In this document: positions 52,516 through 61,420 of the stretch, piece by piece
How positions within the stretch are numbered: the first letter of the stretch is position 1
How the letters are laid out: every line of letters starts with the position of its first letter
The notes under the pieces: generated by a model
The model's database searches: none
What the model was told of the DNA's origin: nothing
Seen by the model: the letters and a program-made list of their open reading frames with translations, nothing else
DNA from: Pseudomonas paraeruginosa PA7
GTDB taxonomy: Bacteria > Pseudomonadota > Gammaproteobacteria > Pseudomonadales > Pseudomonadaceae
NCBI RefSeq assembly: GCF_000017205.1
Contig: NC_009656.1
Location: forward strand, 3,972,001 to 4,036,000
Direction: 5' to 3'
DNA length: 64,000 bases
Made by a program: the position numbers and the translations under genes

Positions 52516-55500
52516 TCATGTCGCCGCCGTCTGGCCGGACTCGCCCGCCGACACCGCCTCGCGACGGTGGAACAGCCGGTCCAGGGCCAGGTAGACCACC
52601 GGCGTGCTGAACAGGGTCAGCACCTGGCTCACCAGTAGCCCGCCAACCACCGCGATGCCCAGCGGCTGGCGCAACTCGGAGCCGGTGCCGAAGCCGATCA
52701 TCAGCGGGACGGCGCCGAGCAGCGCGGCCAGGGTGGTCATCATGATCGGCCGGAAACGGGTCAGGCAGGCCTGGTAGATCGCCCGCTCGGCGCTCAGGCC
52801 CTGCTCGCGCTGGGCGGCGATGGCGAAATCGACCATGAGGATGCCGTTCTTCTTGACGATGCCGATCAGCAGCACGATGCCGATCAGCGCCATGATCGAG
52901 AAGTCCTGGCCCCAGGCCCAGAGCAGGAACACCGCGCCGATCCCCGCCGAGGGCAGGGTCGAGAGGATCGTCAGCGGATGCACGAAACTCTCGTAGAGCA
53001 CGCCGAGGATGATGTACACCGCGATCAGCGCGGCGAGGATCAGCAACGGTTGCGAGGCCAGCGAACTCTGGAAGGCCTGCGCCGCGCCCTGGAACACACC
53101 GATGATGGTCGAGGGCATGCCGATCTCCTCCTGCGCCCGCTGCACCGCCTGTACCGCCTCGCCGAGCGAGACCCCGGCGGCCAGGTTGAACGACAGGTTG
53201 ACCGCCGGGAACATGCCGTTGTGGTTGATCTGCAACGGCCCGGAGCGCGGCGGCGCGACCGTGGCGATGGCCGACAGCGGGACCATCTCTCCGCTCAGCG
53301 GCGAGCGCAGGTAGAACCAGTCCAGGCTTTCCGCGCGGCCGCGCTGGCGCGCATCGAGCTCGAGGACCACCTTGTACTGGTTGACCTCGGTCTGGTACTC
53401 GCCGACCTGGCGCTGGCCGAAAGCGTCGTAGAGCGTCTGGCTGACGTCCTCGGCGCTGAGGCCGAAGCGCGCCGCCGCCACCCGGTCGATGTCCAGCGCG
53501 GTGACGCTGGCGCCGACCTGCAGGTCGTTGGACACATCCATCAGTCCCGGCACCTGCTTCAGGCGCTCGGTGAGGCGCTGCGCCCAGAGCGCCAGCTGGG
53601 TGCTGTCGCTGCTGCGCAGGGCGTACTGGTACTGGGTCCGCGAGGGGCCGGAACTGAGGTTGATGTCCTGCGCCGCGCGCAGGTAGAGCATGATCCCCGG
53701 CACCTTGGCCAGCTGTGGGCGCAACCGGTCGATGAACTCGCCGACCGAGACGTCGCGCTCGCCGCGGTCCTTGAGGACGATCCAGAAGCGCCCGTTGGCC
53801 AGGCTCTGGCTGCCGCCGGTGACGCCCACCGCGTGGTTGTAGCTCTGTACCGCCGGGTCGCGGGCGATGATCCCGGCCAGTTGCCTGTGCTTGGCGATCA
53901 TGTCGTCGTAGGAAATATCCTCGGCCGCCTGGGTGGTGCCGAACACGAACGCGGTGTCCTGCAACGGGAAGAAGCCCTTGGGAATCCCGACATAGCCGGC
54001 CACCGCCACCAGGACGGTGAAGGCGAAGCCGACCAGCATCAGCCGCTGGTGCCCGAGCGCCCAGCGCAGGCCACGGTCATAGCCAGCGGTCAGCCATTCG
54101 GCGAAGCCCTTTCTCGGCGCCTCGGCATGCCGCAGCGCCGGCATGAAGCGCGAGGCCAGCATCGGCGCCAGGGTCAGCGAAGCGACCACCGAGATCAGGA
54201 TCGCCACCGTGACGCTGACCGCGAATTCGCGGAACAGCCGGCCGACGATCCCGCCCATGAACAGCAACGGGATGAACGCGGCGATCAGCGAGAAGCTGAT
54301 GGAAATCACGGTAAAGCCGATCTCCGCCGCGCCCTTGAGCGCCGCCTCGACCTTCGAGGCGCCCGCCTCCAGGTGCCGGTGGATGTTCTCCACCACCACG
54401 ATGGCGTCGTCGACGATGAAGCCGACGGCGATGATCAGTGCCACCAGGGTCAGGTTGTTGAGGGTGAAGCCGAGCACGTACATCGCCGCGAAGCTGGCGC
54501 TCAGGGAGACCGCCAGCACCGTGGCGACGATCAGGGTGGCCGACAGCTGGCGGAGGAACAGGCCCATCACCAGCACCACCAGGCCGATGGTCAGCAGCAG
54601 GGTCAGCTCGACCTCGTGCAGCGACGAACGGATGGTCCGGGTACGGTCGTTGAGCACGTCGACCTCGATGGTCGCCGGCAACATCTCGCGCAGGCGCGGC
54701 AGCGCGGCCTGGATCGCATCGGCGGTGTCGACGATGTTCGCCCCCGGCTGGCGCAGGATCACCAGTGCCACCCCCGGCTCGCCATTCGGCCAGGCCTGCA
54801 CGTAGTCGTCCTCGGGGGCGGAGACGATGCGCGCCACGTCCTTGAGGAACACCGGCGCGCCCTGGCGGTAGGCGACCACCAGGTCGTCGTAGTCGCTGGC
54901 GTTGAACAACTGGTCGTTGGCCGCCAAGGTCGATACCCGGCCCTCGCCGTAGAGCGCGCCCTTGGCCAGGTTGACGCTGGCCGACTGCAGCGACTGGCGC
55001 AGGTCGGCCAGGGTCAGCTGGTAGGCGGCGAGCTTTTCCGGCTGGGCCTGGATGCGGATCGCCGGGCGCTGCTGGCCGACCACGAAGATCTGCCCCACCC
55101 CGTTCACCTGGCTGAGCTGGCGGGCGAGGATGGTCTCGGCGTAATCGCTGAGCTCGATCAGCGGCATCATGTTCGAATTGACCCGCAGGATCATGATCGG
55201 GCTGTCGGCCGGGTTGACCTTGCGCCAGGTCGGCAGGTTCGGCATGTCCACCGGCAGCCGCCCGGCTGCGGCGTTGATCGCCGCCTGGACCTCCTGGGCG
55301 GCAACGTCGATGCTCTTGTCGAGGTTGAACTGCAGGGTCAGGGTGGTCGTGCCCAGGGCGCTGCTGGACGTCATCTCGGTGATTCCCGGGATCGCGCTGA
55401 ACTGCACCTCCAGCGGGGTGGCCACCGACGAAGCCATGGTTTCCGGGCTGCCGCCGGGCAGCAGGGCATTGATCTGGATGGTCGGGAAGTCGGCCTCCGG

Positions 55501-55623
55501 CAACGGCGCCACTCCCAGCCGGAGGAACGCCAGCAGGCCCAGCAGCAACGATGCCAGGGTCAGCAACACGGTGGCGATCGGATGACGGACGCACCAGCCG
55601 GAAATCCCGGCGCGCGGCGTCAC
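52516..55623 (-). CDS. mexN: RND efflux transporter MexN
   Basis: A 1035-residue inner-membrane proton/drug antiporter of the HAE1 family (12 helices, two large periplasmic loops). Family motifs include IATVLLTLASLLLGLLAFLRL, ALIIAVGFIVDDAIVVVENIHRHLE with the proton-relay Asp pair, and FRPIMMTTLAALLGAVPLMIG. In P. aeruginosa this locus is MexMN, which uses OprM; no outer-membrane gene is here. It overlaps mexM by 4 nt. Confidence 0.92.
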   Translation of the reverse strand: MTPRAGISGWCVRHPIATVLLTLASLLLGLLAFLRLGVAPLPEADFPTIQINALLPGGSPETMASSVATPLEVQFSAIPGITEMTSSSALGTTTLTLQFNLDKSIDVAAQEVQAAINAAAGRLPVDMPNLPTWRKVNPADSPIMILRVNSNMMPLIELSDYAETILARQLSQVNGVGQIFVVGQQRPAIRIQAQPEKLAAYQLTLADLRQSLQSASVNLAKGALYGEGRVSTLAANDQLFNASDYDDLVVAYRQGAPVFLKDVARIVSAPEDDYVQAWPNGEPGVALVILRQPGANIVDTADAIQAALPRLREMLPATIEVDVLNDRTRTIRSSLHEVELTLLLTIGLVVLVMGLFLRQLSATLIVATVLAVSLSASFAAMYVLGFTLNNLTLVALIIAVGFIVDDAIVVVENIHRHLEAGASKVEAALKGAAEIGFTVISISFSLIAAFIPLLFMGGIVGRLFREFAVSVTVAILISVVASLTLAPMLASRFMPALRHAEAPRKGFAEWLTAGYDRGLRWALGHQRLMLVGFAFTVLVAVAGYVGIPKGFFPLQDTAFVFGTTQAAEDISYDDMIAKHRQLAGIIARDPAVQSYNHAVGVTGGSQSLANGRFWIVLKDRGERDVSVGEFIDRLRPQLAKVPGIMLYLRAAQDINLSSGPSRTQYQYALRSSDSTQLALWAQRLTERLKQVPGLMDVSNDLQVGASVTALDIDRVAAARFGLSAEDVSQTLYDAFGQRQVGEYQTEVNQYKVVLELDARQRGRAESLDWFYLRSPLSGEMVPLSAIATVAPPRSGPLQINHNGMFPAVNLSFNLAAGVSLGEAVQAVQRAQEEIGMPSTIIGVFQGAAQAFQSSLASQPLLILAALIAVYIILGVLYESFVHPLTILSTLPSAGIGAVFLLWAWGQDFSIMALIGIVLLIGIVKKNGILMVDFAIAAQREQGLSAERAIYQACLTRFRPIMMTTLAALLGAVPLMIGFGTGSELRQPLGIAVVGGLLVSQVLTLFSTPVVYLALDRLFHRREAVSAGESGQTAAT

Positions 55624-56777
55624 GGCCGTGCCCCCGTCGCCTGCGCCACGCTTGGACGCGGCGCCTGGACATCCACCAGGGCGCCGGGCATCAGCCGCGA
55701 GTGGCCGTCCACCACCACCTGGTCGCCCGCGGCCAGGCCTTCCACCACGCTGATGCCGTCGACATCGCGCAGCACCCGCACCGGAACCGCCTCAACCCGG
55801 TCGGCGGCCACCCGATACACGAAGTTGCCTTCCAGGCCGCGGCGCACCGCCTTGCTGGAAAGCACCAGCTGGTCCCGCTGCACGCCGGTATGCAGGCTCA
55901 CCGCGACGAACTGGCCGGGCCAGAGCCGCGCCTGGCGATTGTCGAAAGTGGCGCGCACGCGGATGGTACCGGTGGAACTGTCGATCTGGTTGTCGATGGT
56001 CTGCAGGCGCCCCTCGCCCAGGGTGCTGCCGCCGTCGCGGCTGAAGGCCCGCACCGCCGCCTCGCTGCCAAGCAGCGCCTGGAGCTGCGGCAACTGCTCC
56101 TGTTGCAGGGAAAACACCACGGAGATCGGCGCGATCTGGGTCACGCTGAACAGCCCGACGCTATCGCCGACCCGTACCAGGTTGCCGACGTCGACGTTGC
56201 GGATGCCGACCTTGCCGCCCACCGGCGAGGTGATCCGGGTATAGGACAGGCGGACCCGCTCGGCGTTGATGGTGGCGTCGTTGGCCTTGAGCGTCGCGCG
56301 CAGCTGGGCGACCGTGGCCTGCTGCTGCTCGAACAGCTGGCGCGACACCGCGCGCTCGGCGTACAGGCTGCGGTAGCGCCGCAGGTCCTGCTCGGCCGAC
56401 TTCAATTGCGCCTGGTTGCTCGCCTTGGCGGCCTGCGCCTGCTCCAGGGCGGCGACGATGGCGCGGTCGTCGATGGTCGCCAGCAACTCGCCCGCCTCGA
56501 CCATCTGCCCTTCGCTCACCAGCAGGCGGGTCAGCTGGCCGTCGATCTGGGTGCGGATCACCACATTGTGCAGCGAGGTCACCGTGCCGATGCCACTGAC
56601 CCGCTGCTCGACGTCACGGCGTTCCACCGCCGCCACGCTCACCGGCACCTTGGCCGGTGCCGGCGCCGCGTTCGGCGCGCCGTCGCCGCGCAACAGCGCC
56701 CAGGCGCCGATCCCGACCAGACCGGCGGCCAGCACAGCCACCAGAATCCGCCCCCCACCACTGCGCAACGCCTGCAT
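55620..56777 (-). CDS. mexM: RND membrane fusion protein MexM
   Basis: A 385-residue periplasmic adaptor with an N-terminal hydrophobic anchor, a lipoyl/barrel-sandwich region (VVIRTQIDGQLTRLLVSEGQMVEAGELLATID), an alpha-helical hairpin (QAAKASNQAQLKSAEQDLRRYRSLYAERAVSRQ) and beta-barrel and membrane-proximal domains. It links MexN with the outer-membrane channel. It is divergent from the LapG-like gene. Confidence 0.9.
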   Translation of the reverse strand: MQALRSGGGRILVAVLAAGLVGIGAWALLRGDGAPNAAPAPAKVPVSVAAVERRDVEQRVSGIGTVTSLHNVVIRTQIDGQLTRLLVSEGQMVEAGELLATIDDRAIVAALEQAQAAKASNQAQLKSAEQDLRRYRSLYAERAVSRQLFEQQQATVAQLRATLKANDATINAERVRLSYTRITSPVGGKVGIRNVDVGNLVRVGDSVGLFSVTQIAPISVVFSLQQEQLPQLQALLGSEAAVRAFSRDGGSTLGEGRLQTIDNQIDSSTGTIRVRATFDNRQARLWPGQFVAVSLHTGVQRDQLVLSSKAVRRGLEGNFVYRVAADRVEAVPVRVLRDVDGISVVEGLAAGDQVVVDGHSRLMPGALVDVQAPRPSVAQATGARP

Positions 56778-56958
56778 CTGCCATCCATCCCCAGGTATCC
56801 GGTCCCGCGCGGCCGGCTTCAGGCTTCTTTATAAGCAGCGCAGCGGGACCCCACCCTGACCCGCGCATGACAATCCTGTCAGTTTCGCCGCGTACCCCGC
56901 GCTGGCGGGCCGCACGGCGCTCTCGTAGACTTCCCCGACCATCTCCGGAGCCCGCTCG

Positions 56959-57672
56959 ATGTCGCCACCCCCAGCCGCCCGCCGGCCCTGCTCCAGGGCA
57001 TACGCCCCCTGGCTGCCGCCGCTGGCCGCGATCCTGCTCCTGGCGGTCGGCGCAGCCCTGGCGCAGTGGGACCTGGAGTCGATCCTGAGCCGGGCCGAGC
57101 AGCGCTACGGCGAGCTGGGCGCGGCGAAGTCGCGACTGAGCGACTGGGGCAGCCTGCTCGAACAGGGCGGTACGCTCGACGAGGCCGCCAAGCTGCGCGC
57201 GGTCAACGACTTCTTCAACCGGTCGCTACGCTTCACCGACGACATCGGGATCTGGCAACAGGAAGACTACTGGGCGACGCCCGTCGAGGCGCTGGTCAAG
57301 GGCGCCGCCGACTGCGAGGACTACGCCATCGCCAAGTACGTGACCCTGCGCCGTCTCGGCGTCGCCAGCGACAGGCTGCGCATCACCTACGTCAAGGCCC
57401 TGCGCCTGAACCAGGCGCACATGGTGCTGACCTGGTACGCCAGCCCGGCTGCCGACCCGCTGGTGCTGGACAACCTGATCGGCGAGATCCGCCCCGCCTC
57501 GCAACGCGACGACCTGCTCCCGGTGTACGCCTTCAACGCCGAGGGCCTGTGGCTGCCCGGCCCCGACGGCGGGCGTCGGACCGGCGACAGCAAGAAGCTG
57601 TCGCGCTGGCAGGACCTGCTGACCAAGATGCGCGCCGAGGGCCTGGACCTCGACGCCCCCAAGGAGGACTGA
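56959..57672 (+). CDS. lapG: LapG-type periplasmic cysteine protease
   Basis: A 237-residue bacterial transglutaminase-like cysteine protease with a signal/anchor segment (residues 19-36). The catalytic triad fits Cys119 in ADCEDYAIAKY, His154 in NQAHMVLTWY and Asp171 in PLVLDN. LapG proteases cut surface adhesins (CdrA in P. aeruginosa) when LapD releases them at low c-di-GMP. No adhesin gene lies nearby. The stop directly abuts the lapD ATG. Confidence 0.88.
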   Translation: MSPPPAARRPCSRAYAPWLPPLAAILLLAVGAALAQWDLESILSRAEQRYGELGAAKSRLSDWGSLLEQGGTLDEAAKLRAVNDFFNRSLRFTDDIGIWQQEDYWATPVEALVKGAADCEDYAIAKYVTLRRLGVASDRLRITYVKALRLNQAHMVLTWYASPAADPLVLDNLIGEIRPASQRDDLLPVYAFNAEGLWLPGPDGGRRTGDSKKLSRWQDLLTKMRAEGLDLDAPKED

Positions 57673-59625
57673 ATGTCACTGCTCAAGCAATTGTTCCTCG
57701 CCATCTGCCTGTTCCTCGTGGTCGCCTTCAGCGGCAGCTTCGTCAGCAGCGTGGAGAACTCCCGCGAGCAGTTGCGCGGCCAGTTGCGCTCCCACGCGCA
57801 GGACGCCGCCACCGCCCTCGGCCTGTCGCTGACGCCGCACGTGGACGACCCGGCGATGGTGCAACTGATGGTCAGCTCGATCTTCGACAGCGGTTACTTC
57901 GCCAGCATCCGGGTGATCGACATCCGGAGCGGCAAACCGCTGGTCGAGCGCGTGCAGGCACATGCCGAGCGCACGGTGCCAGGCTGGTTCGCGCGCCTGG
58001 TGGATATCCAGGCGCAAGGTGGCGACGCGCTGATCATGCGCGGCTGGGAACAGGCGGCGCGGGTCGAGGTGGTCAGCCACCCGCAGTTCGCCCTGGCGCG
58101 CCTGTGGGACAGCGCCCTGGGCAGTCTCTACTGGCTGCTGGCCTGTGGCGCGATCAGCCTGCTGCTCGGTGGCTGGCTGCTGCGTCGCCAGCTGCGCCCG
58201 CTCGACCAGATGGTGTTCCAGGCCCATGCGATCAGCCGGCGGGAGTTCCTCAGCCTGCCGAAGCTGCCACGCACGCCGGAACTGCGCCGGGTCGTACAGG
58301 CGATGAACCAGATGGTGGAGAAGCTCCGTGCGCTGTTCGCCGAAGAAGCCGCGCGCAGCGAGAAGCTGCGTGCCCAGGCCTACCAGGACAGCCTTACCGG
58401 CCTGCCCAACCGGCGCCTGTTCGACGCGCGCCTCAACGAACAGCTCGGCACCGGCGAGCACGCGCATGCCGGCCAGTTGCTGGTGGTGCGCCTGAACGAC
58501 CTGAACGGCCTCAACCAGCGGCTCGGCGGGCAACGCACCGACGCCCTGATCCAGGCGGTGGCCGGGTCGCTGGCCGAGGCCTGTCGCCAGCATGGCCGCG
58601 CCGACTGGCTGCTGGCCCGCAGCCGCGGCGGGGAATTCGCCCTGCTCGCCCCCGGTTGCTCCCGCGAACAGGCCGAGCAACTGGCCGGCGAACTCTGCGC
58701 GGACCTGGAGAACCTCGCCCTCACCGGTGCCAGCGACCGCTCGCCGGTCGCCCACCTCGGCATCAGCGCGTTCGCCGAAGGCGACTCGGCGGCGGACGTC
58801 CTGGCCCGCGCCGACCAGGCCCTGGCCCAGGCCGAAAGCCAGCCCGGCCAGCCCTGGGCAAGCCAGGACGGCAGTGCGCGCGCGGCGCTCAACGACAGCC
58901 AGGACTGGCACGACTGGATCGACCTGGCGCTGGCCGAACGCCGGCTGCTGCTCCACTTCCAGCCGGTGGTGGAATGCCTCGATACCCAGCGCATCCTCCA
59001 TCACAAAGTCCTGGCGCGTTTGCTCGCCCCTCAAGGCGAAGCCATCGCCGCCGGACGCTTCCTGCCCTGGATCGAGCGCTTCGGCTGGGCGTCGCGGCTC
59101 GACCTGGCGATGCTCGGACAGAGCCTGGAACACTTGCAGCGGCATCCGCACCCGCTGGCGCTCAGCCTGTCGGCCAGCAGCGTGCGCAACGCCCAGGCGT
59201 TCGCCCCGCTGCTGGCGCTGCTCGAGGCGCACCCGCAACAGGCGCGCCTGCTGACCCTGGAACTGGACGAGCGGCACCTGCCGCCGGCGGCCGAGCTGGA
59301 ACGCCTGAGCCAGGCCCTGCGCGAGGTCGGTTGCGGCCTTGGCCTGCAGCATTTCGGTGGGCGTTTCAGCCTGATCGGCAACCTCACCCACCTGGGGCTG
59401 GCCTATCTGAAACTGGACGGCTGCTATCTGCGTGCCGTCGATCGGGAAAGCGACAAGCGCCTGTTCATCGAGGCGGTATATCGCACCACCCACAGCATCG
59501 ACCTGCCGCTGATCGCGGAGCAGGTGGAAACCCCCGGTGAACTCGAGGTGCTGCGGGAAATGGGCTTGCGTGGCGCCATGGGACGCCTGTTCGGTAGCCC
59601 GGCACCCTGGTCCGGGGATACCTGA
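57673..59625 (+). CDS. lapD: LapD-type c-di-GMP receptor (degenerate GGDEF/EAL)
   Basis: A 650-residue inner-membrane receptor: membrane helix (6-28), periplasmic PAS-like output domain (about 29-150), second helix (153-170), HAMP, then a GGDEF domain whose signature reads RGGEF (318-322) and an EAL domain whose signature reads KVL (445-447). Both are degenerate, as expected for a non-catalytic binder that holds LapG through its periplasmic domain when c-di-GMP is high. Confidence 0.9.
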   Translation: MSLLKQLFLAICLFLVVAFSGSFVSSVENSREQLRGQLRSHAQDAATALGLSLTPHVDDPAMVQLMVSSIFDSGYFASIRVIDIRSGKPLVERVQAHAERTVPGWFARLVDIQAQGGDALIMRGWEQAARVEVVSHPQFALARLWDSALGSLYWLLACGAISLLLGGWLLRRQLRPLDQMVFQAHAISRREFLSLPKLPRTPELRRVVQAMNQMVEKLRALFAEEAARSEKLRAQAYQDSLTGLPNRRLFDARLNEQLGTGEHAHAGQLLVVRLNDLNGLNQRLGGQRTDALIQAVAGSLAEACRQHGRADWLLARSRGGEFALLAPGCSREQAEQLAGELCADLENLALTGASDRSPVAHLGISAFAEGDSAADVLARADQALAQAESQPGQPWASQDGSARAALNDSQDWHDWIDLALAERRLLLHFQPVVECLDTQRILHHKVLARLLAPQGEAIAAGRFLPWIERFGWASRLDLAMLGQSLEHLQRHPHPLALSLSASSVRNAQAFAPLLALLEAHPQQARLLTLELDERHLPPAAELERLSQALREVGCGLGLQHFGGRFSLIGNLTHLGLAYLKLDGCYLRAVDRESDKRLFIEAVYRTTHSIDLPLIAEQVETPGELEVLREMGLRGAMGRLFGSPAPWSGDT

Positions 59626-59627
59626 TA

Positions 59628-59653
59628 GCGAGTCCGGAGCGGGTCGGACTCGC
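59628..59653. terminator. Hairpin between convergent lapD and lasI
   Basis: Perfect 9-bp stem GCGAGTCCG / CGGACTCGC with an 8-nt loop, 3 nt after the lapD stop codon. No long T-run; probable terminator for lapD and possibly for lasI. Confidence 0.6.
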
Positions 59654-59731
59654 TTCAGCGCGGATTCGGCATCGACGCCAGGCGCTCCCTCTCCGACAGA
59701 GAACGCCCCGCCGCGAACCGATGCTCCACCG

Positions 59732-60337
59732 TCATGAAACCGCCAGTTGCTGTTCCACCAGCACCCCTCCGTACAGCGCTATCTGGGTCTTGGCGTTGAG
59801 CTCGATACGCAGGGCCACGGCGCGCTCGATGCCGATCTTCAGATGCGGGCCGAAGCGCGAGACGTCCAGGCCGGCACGGATCATCATCTTCTCCACGCCT
59901 ACGGTGGTCACGGTCACCAGGGTCTGGATGTCGTTCTGCAGGCTGTAGCGGGCCAGCGCGCGCATCGCCTCCAGGGTACAGTCGGAAAAGCCCAGCGAAC
60001 CTTTCTGCCCGGAGTTGATGGCGAAGCGGCTCAGCTCCCAGATATGCGGCGAACATGGTGCTTCCTTGCCATGCAGCAGCTCCGGGAAAGTGTTCTTGAG
60101 CATGTAGGGGCCGGTGGTATCGAGAATTCGCCAGCAACCGAAAACCTGGGCTTCGGGAGTGTCTTCCTGGATCAACATGTAATAAGGACTTAGCGCGTCA
60201 TAACCATCGATCTCCATCTCGTCGATGACACTAACGTCCCAACCCTTGCGCTCCTTGAACACTTGCGCACGCAACTTGTGCATCTCGCCCAGCAGTTTTT
60301 TATCGAACTCTTCACGCCGACCAATTTGTACGATCAT
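59732..60337 (-). CDS. lasI: Acyl-homoserine-lactone synthase LasI
   Basis: A 201-residue autoinducer synthase that makes N-3-oxododecanoyl-homoserine lactone. The conserved N-terminal residues (RREEFDKKLLGEMHKLRAQVFKERKGWDV with Arg23, Phe27, Trp33) and EMEIDGYDALSPYY, CWRILDTTGPYM and ELSRFAIN are present. The ATG at 60337 follows GGAGGAAG; the upstream TTG is part of that ribosome site. It is divergent from rsaL and controlled by the las box and RsaL operator between them. Confidence 0.98.
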   Translation of the reverse strand: MIVQIGRREEFDKKLLGEMHKLRAQVFKERKGWDVSVIDEMEIDGYDALSPYYMLIQEDTPEAQVFGCWRILDTTGPYMLKNTFPELLHGKEAPCSPHIWELSRFAINSGQKGSLGFSDCTLEAMRALARYSLQNDIQTLVTVTTVGVEKMMIRAGLDVSRFGPHLKIGIERAVALRIELNAKTQIALYGGVLVEQQLAVS

Positions 60338-60370
60338 CTTCACTTCCTCCAAATAGGAAGCTGAAGAATT

Positions 60371-60385
60371 TATGCAAATTTCATA
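60371..60385. promoter_or_regulatory. RsaL operator
   Basis: TATGCAAATTTCATA, an exact match to the TATGnAAnTTnCATA RsaL site. It is 34 nt upstream of the lasI ATG and would block lasI transcription when bound. Confidence 0.9.
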
Positions 60386-60394
60386 AATTTATAA

Positions 60395-60410
60395 CTAGCA
60401 AATGAGATAG
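60395..60410. promoter_or_regulatory. LasR-binding las box
   Basis: CTAGCAAATGAGATAG, the CT-N12-AG las box shared by the divergent lasI and rsaL promoters, 9 nt from the RsaL operator. Confidence 0.9.
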
Positions 60411-60468
60411 ATTTCGGTCGTCCCGGTCCCTTGCTAGGCTCGAAGAAACGTCCGAAAAGATCAGAGCA

Positions 60469-60711
60469 ATGGCTTCACACGAGAGAACACAGCCCCAAAA
60501 CATGGCCTTCCGGGCAAAGGCCACCCGCACCGCCCGACGGGAAAGCCAGGAAACTTTCTGGAGCCGCTTCGGGATAAGCCAATCCTGCGGCAGTCGTTTC
60601 GAGAATGGCGAGAACCTGCCCTTCCCTATATACCTGCTACTGCATTTCTATATAGAAGGGCAAATTACCGATCGCCAGCTCGCCGACTTGAGAGGCAAGA
60701 TCAGAGAGTAA
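60469..60711 (+). CDS. rsaL: Quorum-sensing repressor RsaL
   Basis: An 80-residue tetrahelical HTH protein that represses lasI and buffers signal level. Visible features are a basic N-terminus and the HTH core [20 protein letters not shown] followed by [21 protein letters not shown]. The start at 60469 lacks a strong ribosome site. The 3' end overlaps the convergent lasR by 11 nt. Confidence 0.97.
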   Translation: MASHERTQPQNMAFRAKATRTARRESQETFWSRFGISQSCGSRFENGENLPFPIYLLLHFYIEGQITDRQLADLRGKIRE

Positions 60712-61420
60712 TAAGACCCAAATTAACAGCCATAATGGCAGCCACACGGCGGGAGGTGACACCAAACTTCCGCCGGATATTTCCCATATGGAAATTCACG
60801 TTGGCTTCCGAGCAGTTGCAGATGACCGATATCTCCCAACTGGTCTTGCCGATGGCGCACCACTGCAGGACTTCCTTCTCCCGGCTGGTCAATACCACCG
60901 GCTTGTTCACCGGATGTTCGAAGGCCAGTCCGGCGCCGCTTTGCAGTGCGTAGTCCTTGAGCATCCAAAGGGTCGGCAGCACCGACTCCATGAAGCGATT
61001 CGCCTCGGCCCGGCTCTCCGCCTCCACGCTCAGACTCAGGGCGCCGAGTTCGCCGCGCGCACCGTGCAACGGCATGGTCAGCCCGTACACCAGGCCGGCG
61101 GCCGAGGCTTCCTCGAAGAACTCGTGCTGCTTGCGTGTCTGGTAGATGGAGGGTTCCCAGAAGATCGGCAGGACGCTCTGGGTACAATGGCTGACCGTCG
61201 GGTCGACCCGCGCATAGCCGGCCTTGTCGTAATGCTCGCGCCAGGCGGCCGGGTAGTTGCCGACGATGAAGGCGTTCTCGTAGTCCTGGCTGTCCTTCGG
61301 TAGCAGGCCGAACAGGATTTTCGAAAACCCCAGGTCGCTCGCCATCTTCTGCAGGATGGCGCTCCATTCCAATTTCCCACTTGAGCGTTCCAGCTCAAGA
61401 AAACCGTCAACCAAGGCCAT
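60701..61420 (-). CDS. lasR: Quorum-sensing regulator LasR
   Basis: A 239-residue LuxR-type receptor for 3-oxo-C12-homoserine lactone. The ligand-binding domain (1-165) keeps Tyr56, Trp60, Asp73, Thr75 and Ser129, which contact the lactone. The C-terminal HTH (about 173-239) has [21 protein letters not shown] and [17 protein letters not shown]. Full length, no stop or frameshift, so it looks functional. Lys66, Ser136 and Asn172 differ from what I remember of PAO1. Confidence 0.98.
   Translation of the reverse strand: MALVDGFLELERSSGKLEWSAILQKMASDLGFSKILFGLLPKDSQDYENAFIVGNYPAAWREHYDKAGYARVDPTVSHCTQSVLPIFWEPSIYQTRKQHEFFEEASAAGLVYGLTMPLHGARGELGALSLSVEAESRAEANRFMESVLPTLWMLKDYALQSGAGLAFEHPVNKPVVLTSREKEVLQWCAIGKTSWEISVICNCSEANVNFHMGNIRRKFGVTSRRVAAIMAVNLGLITL

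Noticed and set aside
52978-56244. Very long open frame (over 1000 codons) on the plus strand opposite mexMN
   Set aside because: It is antisense to two well-supported genes, Arg/Gly/His/Gln-rich in composition, and has no domain motifs; a by-product of high GC at third positions.
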